From NCBI GenBank assembly GCA_964425585.1, contig CAYRMG010000003.1:1-60233 (forward strand): DNA of 60,233 nt, written 5' to 3'. The stretch comes from Aquifex sp964425585 (lineage in GTDB: Bacteria; Aquificota; Aquificia; Aquificales; Aquificaceae). Under the pieces are notes generated by a model that worked only from the letters and a program-made list of their open reading frames with translations, was not told the DNA's origin and searched no databases. Shown piece by piece: positions 1 to 8,072 of this stretch (its first letter is position 1; every line of letters starts with the position of its first letter). The position numbers were made by a program, and so were the translations under genes.

Positions 1-49
1 AGGTGGAAGGACTGTAGGTGCGGGTGTTGTTACCAAAATCCTTGACTGA
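1..49 (+). CDS. tuf: Elongation factor Tu, C-terminal end only (partial)
   Basis: The window opens inside a reading frame whose last residues are GRTVGAGVVTKILD followed by TGA at 47-49. This is the characteristic C-terminal beta strand of EF-Tu, the GTPase that delivers aminoacyl-tRNA to the ribosome. Only 15 codons are present. The frame starts at base 2 of the window. It lies 11 bases before rpmG in the usual tuf-rpmG-tRNA(Trp)-secE order, which supports the call despite the short length. Confidence 0.85.
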   Translation, partial: GGRTVGAGVVTKILD

Positions 50-60
50 GGAGTTCAGAA

Positions 61-213
61 ATGGCCAGGGAAATAATAACCCTTGCTTGCACGGAGTGCA
101 AAAGAAGAAACTACACAACCACCAAAAACAAACAGAAGCATCCGGAACGGCTTGAGTTAAGAAAATACTGTAAATGGTGCAGGAAACATACCATTCATAG
201 GGAAGTTAAATAA
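61..213 (+). CDS. rpmG: Ribosomal protein L33
   Basis: This 50-residue basic protein of the 50S subunit begins MAREIITLACTECKRRNY. Two zinc-ribbon knuckles are visible, CTEC at residues 10-13 and CKWC at residues 37-40. This is therefore the zinc-binding form of L33 and not the C-minus paralogue. A GGAG site lies 7 bases before the ATG. It sits between tuf and tRNA(Trp), the standard bacterial arrangement. Confidence 0.95.
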   Translation: MAREIITLACTECKRRNYTTTKNKQKHPERLELRKYCKWCRKHTIHREVK

Positions 214-226
214 AATTTTCTACTGT

Positions 227-302
227 GGGGCTGTAGCTCAATTGGCAGAGCGCGGGACTCCAAATCCCGTGGGTGGGGGTTCGAGTCCTCCCAGCCCCGC
301 CA
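227..302 (+). tRNA. tRNA-Trp (CCA anticodon)
   Basis: A complete 76-base cloverleaf. The acceptor stem GGGGCTG (227-233) pairs with CAGCCCC (292-298), followed by discriminator G299 and an encoded CCA (300-302). The anticodon stem CGGGA/TCCCG closes the loop CTCCAAA, with anticodon CCA at 260-262. The T arm has the usual GGTTCGAGTCC core. It is 13 bases after rpmG and 28 bases before secE, so it must be cut from a polycistronic transcript that also carries mRNAs. Confidence 0.97.
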
Positions 303-330
303 CTTACTTAACCTTTCCGGGGTAAAGAAA

Positions 331-528
331 ATGGATAAGCTTACGGAATTTCTGAAGGGAGTGCGGGATGAGCTAAGAAGGGTTGTATGGCCGAAGAAGG
401 AAACGGTTATAAAAGCAACTATTAGTGTTATAATATTTTCCCTTGTGGTGGGAGTTTATCTTTGGGTTTTAGACCTCGGCTTTACTAAAATTATATCTTT
501 CATACTTTCCTTGAGAGGGAGCCTATGA
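331..528 (+). CDS. secE: Preprotein translocase subunit SecE
   Basis: SecE clamps the SecY channel of the inner-membrane protein translocase. This 65-residue protein is the short one-helix form found in most bacteria. It has an amphipathic N-terminal part with the conserved segment ELRRVVWPKKETV (residues 15-27), then one membrane helix at about 30-58. A GG-rich site precedes the ATG. The TGA overlaps the nusG start as ATGA, suggesting translational coupling. Confidence 0.94.
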   Translation: MDKLTEFLKGVRDELRRVVWPKKETVIKATISVIIFSLVVGVYLWVLDLGFTKIISFILSLRGSL

Positions 529-1274
529 ACGCCGAGAAGCAGGAACAACAGCTTGAAAAGAAGTGGTATGCCCTTCAGGTTGAGCCCGGAAAGGAAAACG
601 AAGCTAAGGAGAACCTCCTAAAAGTTCTTGAAATTGAAGGATTGAAGCACCTCGTTGACGAGGTAATAGTTCCTGCGGAGGAAAAGGTTGTTATAAGAGC
701 TCAAGGAAAAGAAAAGTATAGGCTCTCTCTCAAGGGAAATGCAAGGGATATACCCGTTCTCGGGAAGAAGGGGGTAACAACCTTCAGGATAGAGAACGGG
801 GAAGTCAGGGTTGTTGAAAGCGTTGACGGGGATACATGTGTAAATGCACCTCCCATATCAAAGCCCGGCCAAAAAATAACATGTAAGGAAAATAAAACGG
901 AAGCAAAGATAGTTCTGGATAACAAGATATTTCCCGGATACATTCTCGTAAAAGCCCATATGAACGATAAGCTACTTATGGCTATAGAGAAAACACCCCA
1001 CGTATTCAGGCCGGTAATGGTAGGAGGCAAACCCGTTCCCCTTAAAGACGAGGAAGTTGAGAGAATACTTAATCAGATAAGAAAAGGTGCTAAACCCGCC
1101 AAGGTTGAATTTGAAAAGGGAGACCAGGTAAGGGTTATAGAAGGACCCTTTATGAACTTCACGGGAACCGTGGAGGAAGTTTATCCCGACAAGAGGAAGC
1201 TTACTGTTATGATAAGTATATTCGGAAGAATGACACCCGTAGAGCTTGATTTTGATCAGGTGGAGAAGATTTAA
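525..1274 (+). CDS. nusG: Transcription termination/antitermination factor NusG, with an extra domain
   Basis: NusG binds the RNA polymerase clamp and links transcription to Rho or to the ribosome. The protein has 249 residues, against about 180 in E. coli. The NGN domain starts at about residue 12 (KKWYALQVEPGKE), is interrupted by roughly 80 residues (about 51-132), and resumes at KIFPGYILVKAHM. The KOW domain is at about 195-249, with the core FEKGDQVRVIEGPFMNFTG. The insert is beta-rich and contains two cysteines, C105 and C120. A comparable inserted domain is known for A. aeolicus NusG. The gene overlaps secE by 4 bases. Confidence 0.95.
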   Translation: MNAEKQEQQLEKKWYALQVEPGKENEAKENLLKVLEIEGLKHLVDEVIVPAEEKVVIRAQGKEKYRLSLKGNARDIPVLGKKGVTTFRIENGEVRVVESVDGDTCVNAPPISKPGQKITCKENKTEAKIVLDNKIFPGYILVKAHMNDKLLMAIEKTPHVFRPVMVGGKPVPLKDEEVERILNQIRKGAKPAKVEFEKGDQVRVIEGPFMNFTGTVEEVYPDKRKLTVMISIFGRMTPVELDFDQVEKI

Positions 1275-1288
1275 AGGAGGATTGGGAA

Positions 1289-1726
1289 ATGGCTAAGAAG
1301 GTGGTAGCCACCATAGAGCTCATGCTTCCGGCTCAACAGGCGTCGCCGGCACCACCCGTAGGACCTGCATTAGGTCAGCACGGTGTAAACATAATGGAGT
1401 TTGTAAAACAGTTCAACGCAGCAAGCAGGGACTACGAACCCGGAACAATTCTGCCCGTTGTTATAACCGTATACCAGGACAGAAGTTTCACTTTTATAAT
1501 GAAAACACCCCCCGTATCTTATCTCCTTAAGAAGGCTGCGGGGGTGGAAAAAGGTTCTTCTGACCCCAAAAGGGTAAAAGTCGGTAAGATAACGGTGAAA
1601 CAGCTTGAAGAAATAGCAAAGATGAAGATGAAGGATATGAACACGAGAGACCTAAAGGCGGCAATGAGAACGGTTGCGGGAACTGCGAAAAGTATGGGCA
1701 TTGAAATAGAAGGTTGGAAGGAGTAG
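1289..1726 (+). CDS. rplK: Ribosomal protein L11
   Basis: L11 forms the GTPase-associated centre with 23S rRNA and the L10-L12 stalk. The protein has 145 residues, close to the usual 141. The conserved flexible segment PAPPVGPALGQHGVNIMEF lies at about residues 20-38, and the C-terminal RNA-binding domain contains MNTRDLKAAMRTVAGTAKSMG. An AAAGGAGG ribosome binding site lies just before the ATG. It is followed 4 bases later by rplA. Confidence 0.97.
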   Translation: MAKKVVATIELMLPAQQASPAPPVGPALGQHGVNIMEFVKQFNAASRDYEPGTILPVVITVYQDRSFTFIMKTPPVSYLLKKAAGVEKGSSDPKRVKVGKITVKQLEEIAKMKMKDMNTRDLKAAMRTVAGTAKSMGIEIEGWKE

Positions 1727-1730
1727 TGCC

Positions 1731-2459
1731 ATGGCAAGAAGGGGTAAAAAATACATTGAAGCTTCTAAACTCGTTGATAAAAACAAAAGATACACCTTAG
1801 AAGAAGCTGTTGACTTACTTAAAAAGATGGAAGAAGTTCTCCAAAGAAGATTTGACGAAACCGTGGAACTCGCTATGAGGCTAAATGTAGACCCCAGATA
1901 TGCGGACCAGATGGTAAGAGGTTCGGTCGTTCTTCCTCACGGGCTGGGTAAACCTATAAAAGTTCTCGTATTTGCGGAAGGAGAGGACGCAAAAAGAGCG
2001 GAAGAAGCAGGAGCGGATTACGTCGGAGGAGACGAACTTATAAATAAAATCCTTAAAGAGGAATGGACCGACTTTGACGTTGCTATAGCAACTCCCGAAA
2101 TGATGCCCAAGGTTGCTAAACTCGGTAGAATTCTGGGACCCAGGGGTTTGATGCCCTCTCCGAAAACGGGAACCGTTACGAAAAACGTTGAGCAAGCGAT
2201 AAAGGATGCAAAAAAGGGAAGGGTTGAGTTCAAAGTGGACAAGGCGGGAAACATTCATATGCCCGTCGGTAAGATATCTTTTGATAAAGCAAAGCTTCTT
2301 GACAACATCTATACCGCTATAGATGCGGTAATGAGGGCTAAGCCTTCCGGGGCAAAAGGGCAATATGTGAAAAACATAGCGTTATCCCTTACGATGAGCC
2401 CGAGTGTAAAAATTGATATAAACGAAACCTTGAAAAAGCTTCAGGAAAGGGCAGCTTAA
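1731..2459 (+). CDS. rplA: Ribosomal protein L1
   Basis: L1 forms the mobile stalk next to the ribosomal E site and in many bacteria represses its own mRNA. The 242 residues match the family length. The signature ILGPRGLMPSPKTGTV is at about residues 133-148, and the RNA-binding terminal segments are conserved. The start ATG is 4 bases after the rplK stop, with AAGGAG inside the end of rplK. I could not assign an L1 autoregulatory site here. Confidence 0.97.
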   Translation: MARRGKKYIEASKLVDKNKRYTLEEAVDLLKKMEEVLQRRFDETVELAMRLNVDPRYADQMVRGSVVLPHGLGKPIKVLVFAEGEDAKRAEEAGADYVGGDELINKILKEEWTDFDVAIATPEMMPKVAKLGRILGPRGLMPSPKTGTVTKNVEQAIKDAKKGRVEFKVDKAGNIHMPVGKISFDKAKLLDNIYTAIDAVMRAKPSGAKGQYVKNIALSLTMSPSVKIDINETLKKLQERAA

Positions 2460-2473
2460 CGGAGGTTTGAATT

Positions 2474-3073
2474 ATGGCGGAGTTTGACAGGGAAGCTTAT
2501 TCCCAAAGGGAAAGAAGTGAATCAAGTAGAAAAAGCCTATTAAGGAAACAGGAGCTCGTAAATTCCTATAAGGAAAGGCTTCAAAAATCAAACGGCTTTG
2601 TGATATTCTTCAACTTCCAGGGAATAGATGCATATCCCCTTACACTTCTCAGGCTTGATATTAAAGACTTGAAGGGTGAGATAGTTGTAGGAAAGAACAC
2701 ACTCTTCTACAGGGCTTTTTCGGACACTGTGCTTTCAGACCACAGGGATATATTCATAGGCCCCACCGCTGCACTCTTTGCTTATGAGGACCCGGTGGCG
2801 GTTACAAAGAAGCTTGTAGAGTTCCTGAAGGAAACCTTTGACAAAGAGTGGGAAGGCAGGATAAAGGGGGGTCTTCTTGACTATAAGTATATTTCTCCCG
2901 AACAAGTAAAGGAACTTGCGGAGCTCCCGAGCAAGGAAGAGCTTATAGCAAAGCTACTGGGCATTATGATGGCACCTGTTACTCAGCTCGCTATGACTTT
3001 AAAAGCTGTTCCTCAAAAGCTTGTTTTAGTTCTTAAAGCTATTGAAGAAGAAAAATCTAAAGGAGGTCAGTAA
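2474..3073 (+). CDS. rplJ: Ribosomal protein L10, with an N-terminal extension
   Basis: L10 anchors L7/L12 dimers to the 50S subunit. This copy has 199 residues; the family usually has 165-180. About 25 extra charged residues (Arg/Ser/Glu-rich) precede the normal start of the fold, KQELVNSYKERLQKSNGFV. The start is supported by GGAGG 9 bases before the ATG. A long C-terminal helix carries the L12-binding repeats. Only 14 bases separate it from rplA, so there is no room for the long L10 leader that E. coli has. Confidence 0.94.
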   Translation: MAEFDREAYSQRERSESSRKSLLRKQELVNSYKERLQKSNGFVIFFNFQGIDAYPLTLLRLDIKDLKGEIVVGKNTLFYRAFSDTVLSDHRDIFIGPTAALFAYEDPVAVTKKLVEFLKETFDKEWEGRIKGGLLDYKYISPEQVKELAELPSKEELIAKLLGIMMAPVTQLAMTLKAVPQKLVLVLKAIEEEKSKGGQ

Positions 3074-3074
3074 A

Positions 3075-3461
3075 ATGGCTACGTTAACCATTGATGAAAT
3101 TGTAGAAGCTATCAAGAATATGTCCGTTTTGGAAGTTGCTGAACTTGTTAAAAGACTTGAAGAGGAATTCGGTGTTTCCGCCGCCGCAATGGTTGCAGCT
3201 GCACCCGCCGCCGGAGCTGCAGCCGGAGCCCCCGCACAAGCTGAAGAAAAGACGGAATTTGACGTAATACTTAAGTCTCCCGGAAAGAACAAGATACAGG
3301 TTATTAAGGTAGTGAGAGAGATTACGGGACTCGGACTAAAGGAAGCTAAGGAACTTGTTGATAACGCACCTAAGCCCGTTAAAGAGGGTGTTCCTAAGGA
3401 AGAAGCAGAGCAGATTAAGAAAAAGCTTGAAGAGGCAGGGGCTGAAGTTGAACTCAAATAA
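3075..3461 (+). CDS. rplL: Ribosomal protein L7/L12
   Basis: L7/L12 forms the acidic stalk that recruits translational GTPases. I take the ATG at 3075, because AAAGGAGG sits 9 bases upstream and the product then begins MATLTIDEIVEAIKNMSVLE, as in the family. An in-frame start further upstream at 3042 would add 11 atypical lysine-rich residues. The protein has 128 residues: an N-terminal dimerisation domain, an alanine/proline-rich hinge at about 43-60, and a C-terminal factor-binding domain with GLGLKEAKELVDNAPKPVKEG. Confidence 0.97.
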   Translation: MATLTIDEIVEAIKNMSVLEVAELVKRLEEEFGVSAAAMVAAAPAAGAAAGAPAQAEEKTEFDVILKSPGKNKIQVIKVVREITGLGLKEAKELVDNAPKPVKEGVPKEEAEQIKKKLEEAGAEVELK

Positions 3462-3478
3462 CTCCCCTGCTTTTCCCC

Positions 3479-3520
3479 TTAATTTCTCCTTTCGGAGGTA
3501 ATGCTTTCTGGGGAAATTAA
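3479..3520 (+). promoter_or_regulatory. Stem-loop in the rplL-rpoB spacer
   Basis: TTAATTTCTCC (3479-3489) can pair with GGGGAAATTAA (3510-3520), giving 11 pairs including one G-U, around a 20-base loop. It is followed by a run of A rather than T, so it is not a normal intrinsic terminator for + transcription. A smaller alternative hairpin, CTCC-TTTC-GGAG at 3486-3497, competes with it. In E. coli this spacer holds an attenuator and an RNase III site; a similar processing or attenuation role is an inference. Confidence 0.5.
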
Positions 3521-3565
3521 AAAAATCAATTATTTCTTAAAGGTAGGGAATTGAAAAAGGAAATA

Positions 3566-3591
3566 TTGACGTTCAGCTTTTTTGGTATAAA
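3566..3591 (+). promoter_or_regulatory. Possible promoter for rpoB
   Basis: A TTGACG box at 3566-3571 is followed by TATAAA at 3586-3591. The 14-base spacer is shorter than ideal; reading the -10 as TAAATT gives 16 bases. The 201-base rplL-rpoB spacer, the longest in the window, is AT-rich from here to rpoB. An internal promoter raising rpoBC expression is plausible but not shown. Confidence 0.3.
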
Positions 3592-3662
3592 TTTGAAATA
3601 TTGCCCAATGGTTTCATATTGCCTTTTTACTACCATAAATATAAAAGAGGTGAGGTAAAACC

Positions 3663-6600
3663 ATGGCAAAAATTGCATTACCCCGTAAGTTTTTCGGAAG
3701 AAGAACGGAAATTCTTGAACCTCCTTACCTTTTAAGTATACCTAAGAACTCCTTTGAAAATTTTGTCCAGTTAAAGGTTAATCCCTACAAGAGGAAAAAC
3801 GTAGGACTTGAACACATATTTAGGACTTCCTTTCCATTTAAAGACCCCGATGAGAATTTTATCCTTGAATACCTTGGATATGAAATAGGAGACTGGGAAT
3901 GTAATAGATGCGGTTATAAGCCTAAAGATGACCTTTTGGGCGGTTGGGATGTTGATTGTCCCGAATGCGGGGCTAAGCTCGTTTATAAGGAAAAATTCAC
4001 ACCCGAAGAATGTAAATTAAAAGGTCTTACGTATTCCGCACCCCTCAGGGTTATGCTCCAACTGAAGGCAAAAACAAAAAACGGATATAGAACATTTCCT
4101 CCCAGAAAGGTTTATTTCGGTGAAGTTCCCCTTATGACAGAAAACGGTTCCTTTATCATAAACGGAACGGAAAGGATAATTATCAACCAACTTATACGTT
4201 CAAGCGGTGTATTTTTTGATGAGAAGGAAGAAAAACAGAAAGATGCAACAATAACGAGGATTCTCTACAAGGCGAGCATAATACCCGATAAAGGTTCAAG
4301 GGTAGAGTTTGAACTTTCGGGAGCAACAGACCTTATATCCGCACGTATAGACAGGAAAAAGCTGAGTGCGATATCCGTCCTCAGGGCTTTCGGTCTTGAA
4401 ACAGCTTACGATATTCTTACACCCTTTTACGAAGGTGTAAGAAAATACATCGTAAAGGATAAGTATCTTTACGATGCCCAAACGGGAGAAGAGTTCACCC
4501 CCGAGGATTTGGAACACCACTACATATTTGCAATACTTAAGTTCAAAGCAAAGCTTGCGGGATTCGGAACATCAAAGGAAAGGGAGATAATTGAGGAAAG
4601 ATACATAGAGGAATGGGAGGAGCTTGTAAGGATACTTGACGATGAAAGAATAGAGGTTCTAAGTGTAACATCCGTTCCCCGTGAAAACGTTATCAAAAGC
4701 CCTTACGGAAAAAGCCTTATAGATACCCTTGCGGCGGATACGTCTCCGAGGGATATTGACAGAAGAAGTCCCGTAAAGGTTCCCTCGGAATACACCCTGA
4801 GGGATTACGGACTCATGGAAATGTATAAAAAACTCAGACATATTGAAGCCCTCACTATGGAGATAGATTCCATTATTGAGAGAGCAAGGGTATACTTCAA
4901 CGTATTCTTTAGAGATTTAAAAAGGTATGACCTCTCAAGGGTAGGTAGGGTAAAGATAAACGCCAAAGTTCACAACATACCTAAGGTTCTAAAACCCGCT
5001 GATTTAGATTTGATTGATAATCTTCCTCCCCTTGCACTTGCGGAGGACTACGGGGACTACAAGGCCGGAACAAGGGTAACGAAGGAACTTCTTAAGAACT
5101 TGTTCAAAAATTACAAAGAGATAAAGGTTAAGGATTATACGGAAGATGAAGCCAGATTTTTACTCCCGATAGACCTTATTAACATACTCAAGTATCTGAT
5201 AGACCTAAGGCACGGAAGGGTTAAGAAGGACGATATAGCCCACCTCGGAAACAGAAGGGTGAGATCGGTAGGTGAACTTCTTGAAAATCAGGCAAGGCTC
5301 GGAATAGCGAAGATGGAAAAAGTATTCAGGGACCGTTCCGCAACCATGCATCCCGAGCAACCCGAATTAAAACCTCAAGACTTTATAAACCCCCGTTACG
5401 TAACAAATGCCATAGCGGACTTCCTAAAGACGGGACAACTTTCTCAATACCTTGATAACACGAACCCCCTATCGGAATTGACCCACAAAAGAAGACTTTC
5501 CGCTTTAGGTCCGGGCGGACTTACAAGGGAAAGTGCAAAGTTTGAGATAAGGGACGTTCACCCTTCCCATTACGGAAGGATATGTCCCATAGAGACACCG
5601 GAAGGCCAGAATATCGGCCTCGTTACATCGCCGACCGTTTACGCCAGGGTAAACGAATACGGATTCCTGATAACCCCCTACAGAAAAGTGGAAAACGGAA
5701 AGGTTACAGACCAGATAGAATGGCTTGCTGCTTATGAGGAGGAAAATTACGTAATAGCCCAGAGCACAGCTACCGATAAAGATGGAAAAATTAAAGCGGA
5801 GTTTGTTCTCGCAAGGCATAAAAACGATATAAGACTTGTAAAACCCGAACAGGTTGATTACATAGACGTATCTCCGAGACAGGTAATTTCTCCTTCTTCT
5901 TCTCTTATTCCCTTCCTTGAGCACGACGACGCGAACAGAGCTCTTATGGGTTCAAACATGCAAAGGCAAGCTGTTCCCCTTATATTCACACAGGCTCCCC
6001 TCGTCGGAACGGGAATGGAAAAGAAGATAGCAAGGGACTCCCATGCGGTAGTCGTAGCAAAAAGAGGCGGTGTGGTTGAAGAAGTGGACAGCTCAAAAAT
6101 TATCATAAGGGTAAACCCCGAAGAGATTAACCTTGATGACCCTCTGGATATAGGAATAGACATATACGAGCTCAGGAAGTTTGAAAGAACGAACCAAAAA
6201 ACCTGTGTAAATCAAAGACCGATAGTAAAGAAAGGGGAAAAGGTTGAAAAGGGACAAATCATAGCGGATGGCCACTCAACGGACAGGGGAGAGCTTGCTC
6301 TCGGAAAGGATGTCCTTGTGGCTTTCATGCCCTGGAGGGGGTATAACTTTGAGGACGCCATAGTCATATCAGAAAGACTTGTGAAAGAGGATGTATACAC
6401 ATCCATACACATAGAGGAACTTGAGGTTGAAGCAAGGGAAACAAAGGTAGGAGACGAAGAGATAACCAGGCAGATTCCCGGTGTTCCCGAAAGGGCGCTT
6501 GCACACCTTGATGAGCACGGAATAGTAAGGGTAGGAACTTACGTAAAACCCGGGGACATACTCGTAGGAAAGGTAACACCCAAAGGAGAAACGAGACTCA

Positions 6601-8072
6601 CGCCGGAAGAAAAACTCCTTCAGGCTATTTTCGGTGAAAAGACGAAAGACGTCAAGGATGCATCCCTCAGGTGTCCTCCCGGAGTTGAAGGAATAGTAAT
6701 AGACGTCCAGGTATTTACGAGAAAAGGCGGAAAATCCGCAAAAGATATGCTCGCCCAGAAAGTGGAGAGCGAAGAGCTTGAAGCCTTAGAAAGGGAACTT
6801 GAAAAGAAGAAAAACCTCTTGATGAGCGGTGTTGAGAAAGTCCTCAAGGGATTAATTCTCGGAAGAAAAACGGACAAAGATGCAAAGATAGGCAGAAAGG
6901 AAATAAAGAAAGGAACGGAAATAACCGAGGAAATCTTTAAAGAATACTCCCAATATATACTTGCGAGACCCGAAAACTTTTTCACGGATGAGGAACTTAT
7001 AAAGAAAATTAGGGAAATATACACCCGTTCAAGAACCCAGATAGATATGCTTCAAAAGGTTTACCAAGAAAAGAAAGAAACCCTTCTAAAGAGAAGAGAC
7101 CTACCCCCGGGAGTTATAACCCTCGTTAAGGTGTTCATAGCCAACAAAAGGAAGATTAAGGTCGGTGATAAGATGGCAGGAAGACACGGGAACAAGGGGG
7201 TTATATCGGTTGTTCTTCCCGTTGAGGATATGCCTTTCCTCCCTGACGGAACACCCGTTGATATAGTTCTAAATCCCTTGGGTGTTCCCTCACGTATGAA
7301 TGTGGGGCAGATTCTGGAAACTCACCTCGGATGGGCAGCAAAGGAACTCGGAAAGAAGATAGGTGAAATGATAGAAAAGGGAAGGGATAGAAAGGCAATT
7401 ACCGAATATCTGAAGGAAATTTATGCGGTAGGTGACGAAAACGGGGAAAACGCCAAGTTCATAGAAGACTTTCTGAATTCACTATCGGAGGAAGAGTTCT
7501 GGAACGTTGTCAGGGATTACGCCCAAAGGGGCGTTCCGATGGCAACCCCGGCATTTGAGGGTGCTGATGAAAAGGCTGTTAAGGAACTCCTGAAAAAAGC
7601 GGGACTTCCCGAAAGCGGAAAGACAACCCTTTACGACGGAAGAACGGGCGAACCCTTTGACTTTGAGGTTACGGTCGGATACATGCACATGCTTAAACTC
7701 ATACACATGGTAGACGATAAGATACACGCAAGGGCAACGGGACCTTATTCCCTTGTTACGCAGCAACCCCTCGGAGGAAGAGCTCAATTCGGCGGTCAAA
7801 GGCTCGGAGAGATGGAGGTTTGGGCTCTGGAGGCTCACGGAGCGGCTTACACGCTTCAGGAAATGCTTACCGTTAAGTCCGACGATGTAGAGGGAAGAAG
7901 CAAGGTTTACGAGGCTATAGTCAAAGGAAAGTATACCTACACGCCGGGTATTCCCGAATCCTTTAAGGTTCTTGTAAGGGAGCTTAAAGGTCTTAGCCTA
8001 AATGTTAAGTGTATGAACGGGGAAGAAAAGCCTTGTGATCAAGTTGAGATTAAAGAGGAGGAAGAAAAATGA
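3663..8072 (+). CDS. rpoB: RNA polymerase beta subunit, with a zinc-ribbon insert
   Basis: This is the catalytic beta subunit of RNA polymerase, 1469 residues against 1342 in E. coli. The rifampicin-region segment QLSQYLDNTNPLSELTHKRR starts at residue 592, followed by LSALGPGGL. Residues equivalent to E. coli D516, H526 and S531 are D598, H608 and S613, all wild type. The segment DVHPSHYGRICPIETPEGQN is intact. Residues about 78-112 are an insertion with C80, C83, C99 and C102 (CNRC and CPEC), a four-cysteine zinc ribbon absent from the E. coli beta1 domain. The gene is preceded by GAGGTGAGG and overlaps rpoC by 4 bases (ATGA). Confidence 0.98.
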   Translation: MAKIALPRKFFGRRTEILEPPYLLSIPKNSFENFVQLKVNPYKRKNVGLEHIFRTSFPFKDPDENFILEYLGYEIGDWECNRCGYKPKDDLLGGWDVDCPECGAKLVYKEKFTPEECKLKGLTYSAPLRVMLQLKAKTKNGYRTFPPRKVYFGEVPLMTENGSFIINGTERIIINQLIRSSGVFFDEKEEKQKDATITRILYKASIIPDKGSRVEFELSGATDLISARIDRKKLSAISVLRAFGLETAYDILTPFYEGVRKYIVKDKYLYDAQTGEEFTPEDLEHHYIFAILKFKAKLAGFGTSKEREIIEERYIEEWEELVRILDDERIEVLSVTSVPRENVIKSPYGKSLIDTLAADTSPRDIDRRSPVKVPSEYTLRDYGLMEMYKKLRHIEALTMEIDSIIERARVYFNVFFRDLKRYDLSRVGRVKINAKVHNIPKVLKPADLDLIDNLPPLALAEDYGDYKAGTRVTKELLKNLFKNYKEIKVKDYTEDEARFLLPIDLINILKYLIDLRHGRVKKDDIAHLGNRRVRSVGELLENQARLGIAKMEKVFRDRSATMHPEQPELKPQDFINPRYVTNAIADFLKTGQLSQYLDNTNPLSELTHKRRLSALGPGGLTRESAKFEIRDVHPSHYGRICPIETPEGQNIGLVTSPTVYARVNEYGFLITPYRKVENGKVTDQIEWLAAYEEENYVIAQSTATDKDGKIKAEFVLARHKNDIRLVKPEQVDYIDVSPRQVISPSSSLIPFLEHDDANRALMGSNMQRQAVPLIFTQAPLVGTGMEKKIARDSHAVVVAKRGGVVEEVDSSKIIIRVNPEEINLDDPLDIGIDIYELRKFERTNQKTCVNQRPIVKKGEKVEKGQIIADGHSTDRGELALGKDVLVAFMPWRGYNFEDAIVISERLVKEDVYTSIHIEELEVEARETKVGDEEITRQIPGVPERALAHLDEHGIVRVGTYVKPGDILVGKVTPKGETRLTPEEKLLQAIFGEKTKDVKDASLRCPPGVEGIVIDVQVFTRKGGKSAKDMLAQKVESEELEALERELEKKKNLLMSGVEKVLKGLILGRKTDKDAKIGRKEIKKGTEITEEIFKEYSQYILARPENFFTDEELIKKIREIYTRSRTQIDMLQKVYQEKKETLLKRRDLPPGVITLVKVFIANKRKIKVGDKMAGRHGNKGVISVVLPVEDMPFLPDGTPVDIVLNPLGVPSRMNVGQILETHLGWAAKELGKKIGEMIEKGRDRKAITEYLKEIYAVGDENGENAKFIEDFLNSLSEEEFWNVVRDYAQRGVPMATPAFEGADEKAVKELLKKAGLPESGKTTLYDGRTGEPFDFEVTVGYMHMLKLIHMVDDKIHARATGPYSLVTQQPLGGRAQFGGQRLGEMEVWALEAHGAAYTLQEMLTVKSDDVEGRSKVYEAIVKGKYTYTPGIPESFKVLVRELKGLSLNVKCMNGEEKPCDQVEIKEEEEK

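Noticed and set aside
2460..2473. L10 leader / autoregulatory site before rplJ
   Set aside because: Only 14 bases separate rplA and rplJ, too few for the known structure.
3042..3074. Upstream in-frame start for rplL adding 11 residues
   Set aside because: The GGAGG site and the family N terminus both point to the ATG at 3075, and the extension overlaps the end of rplJ.
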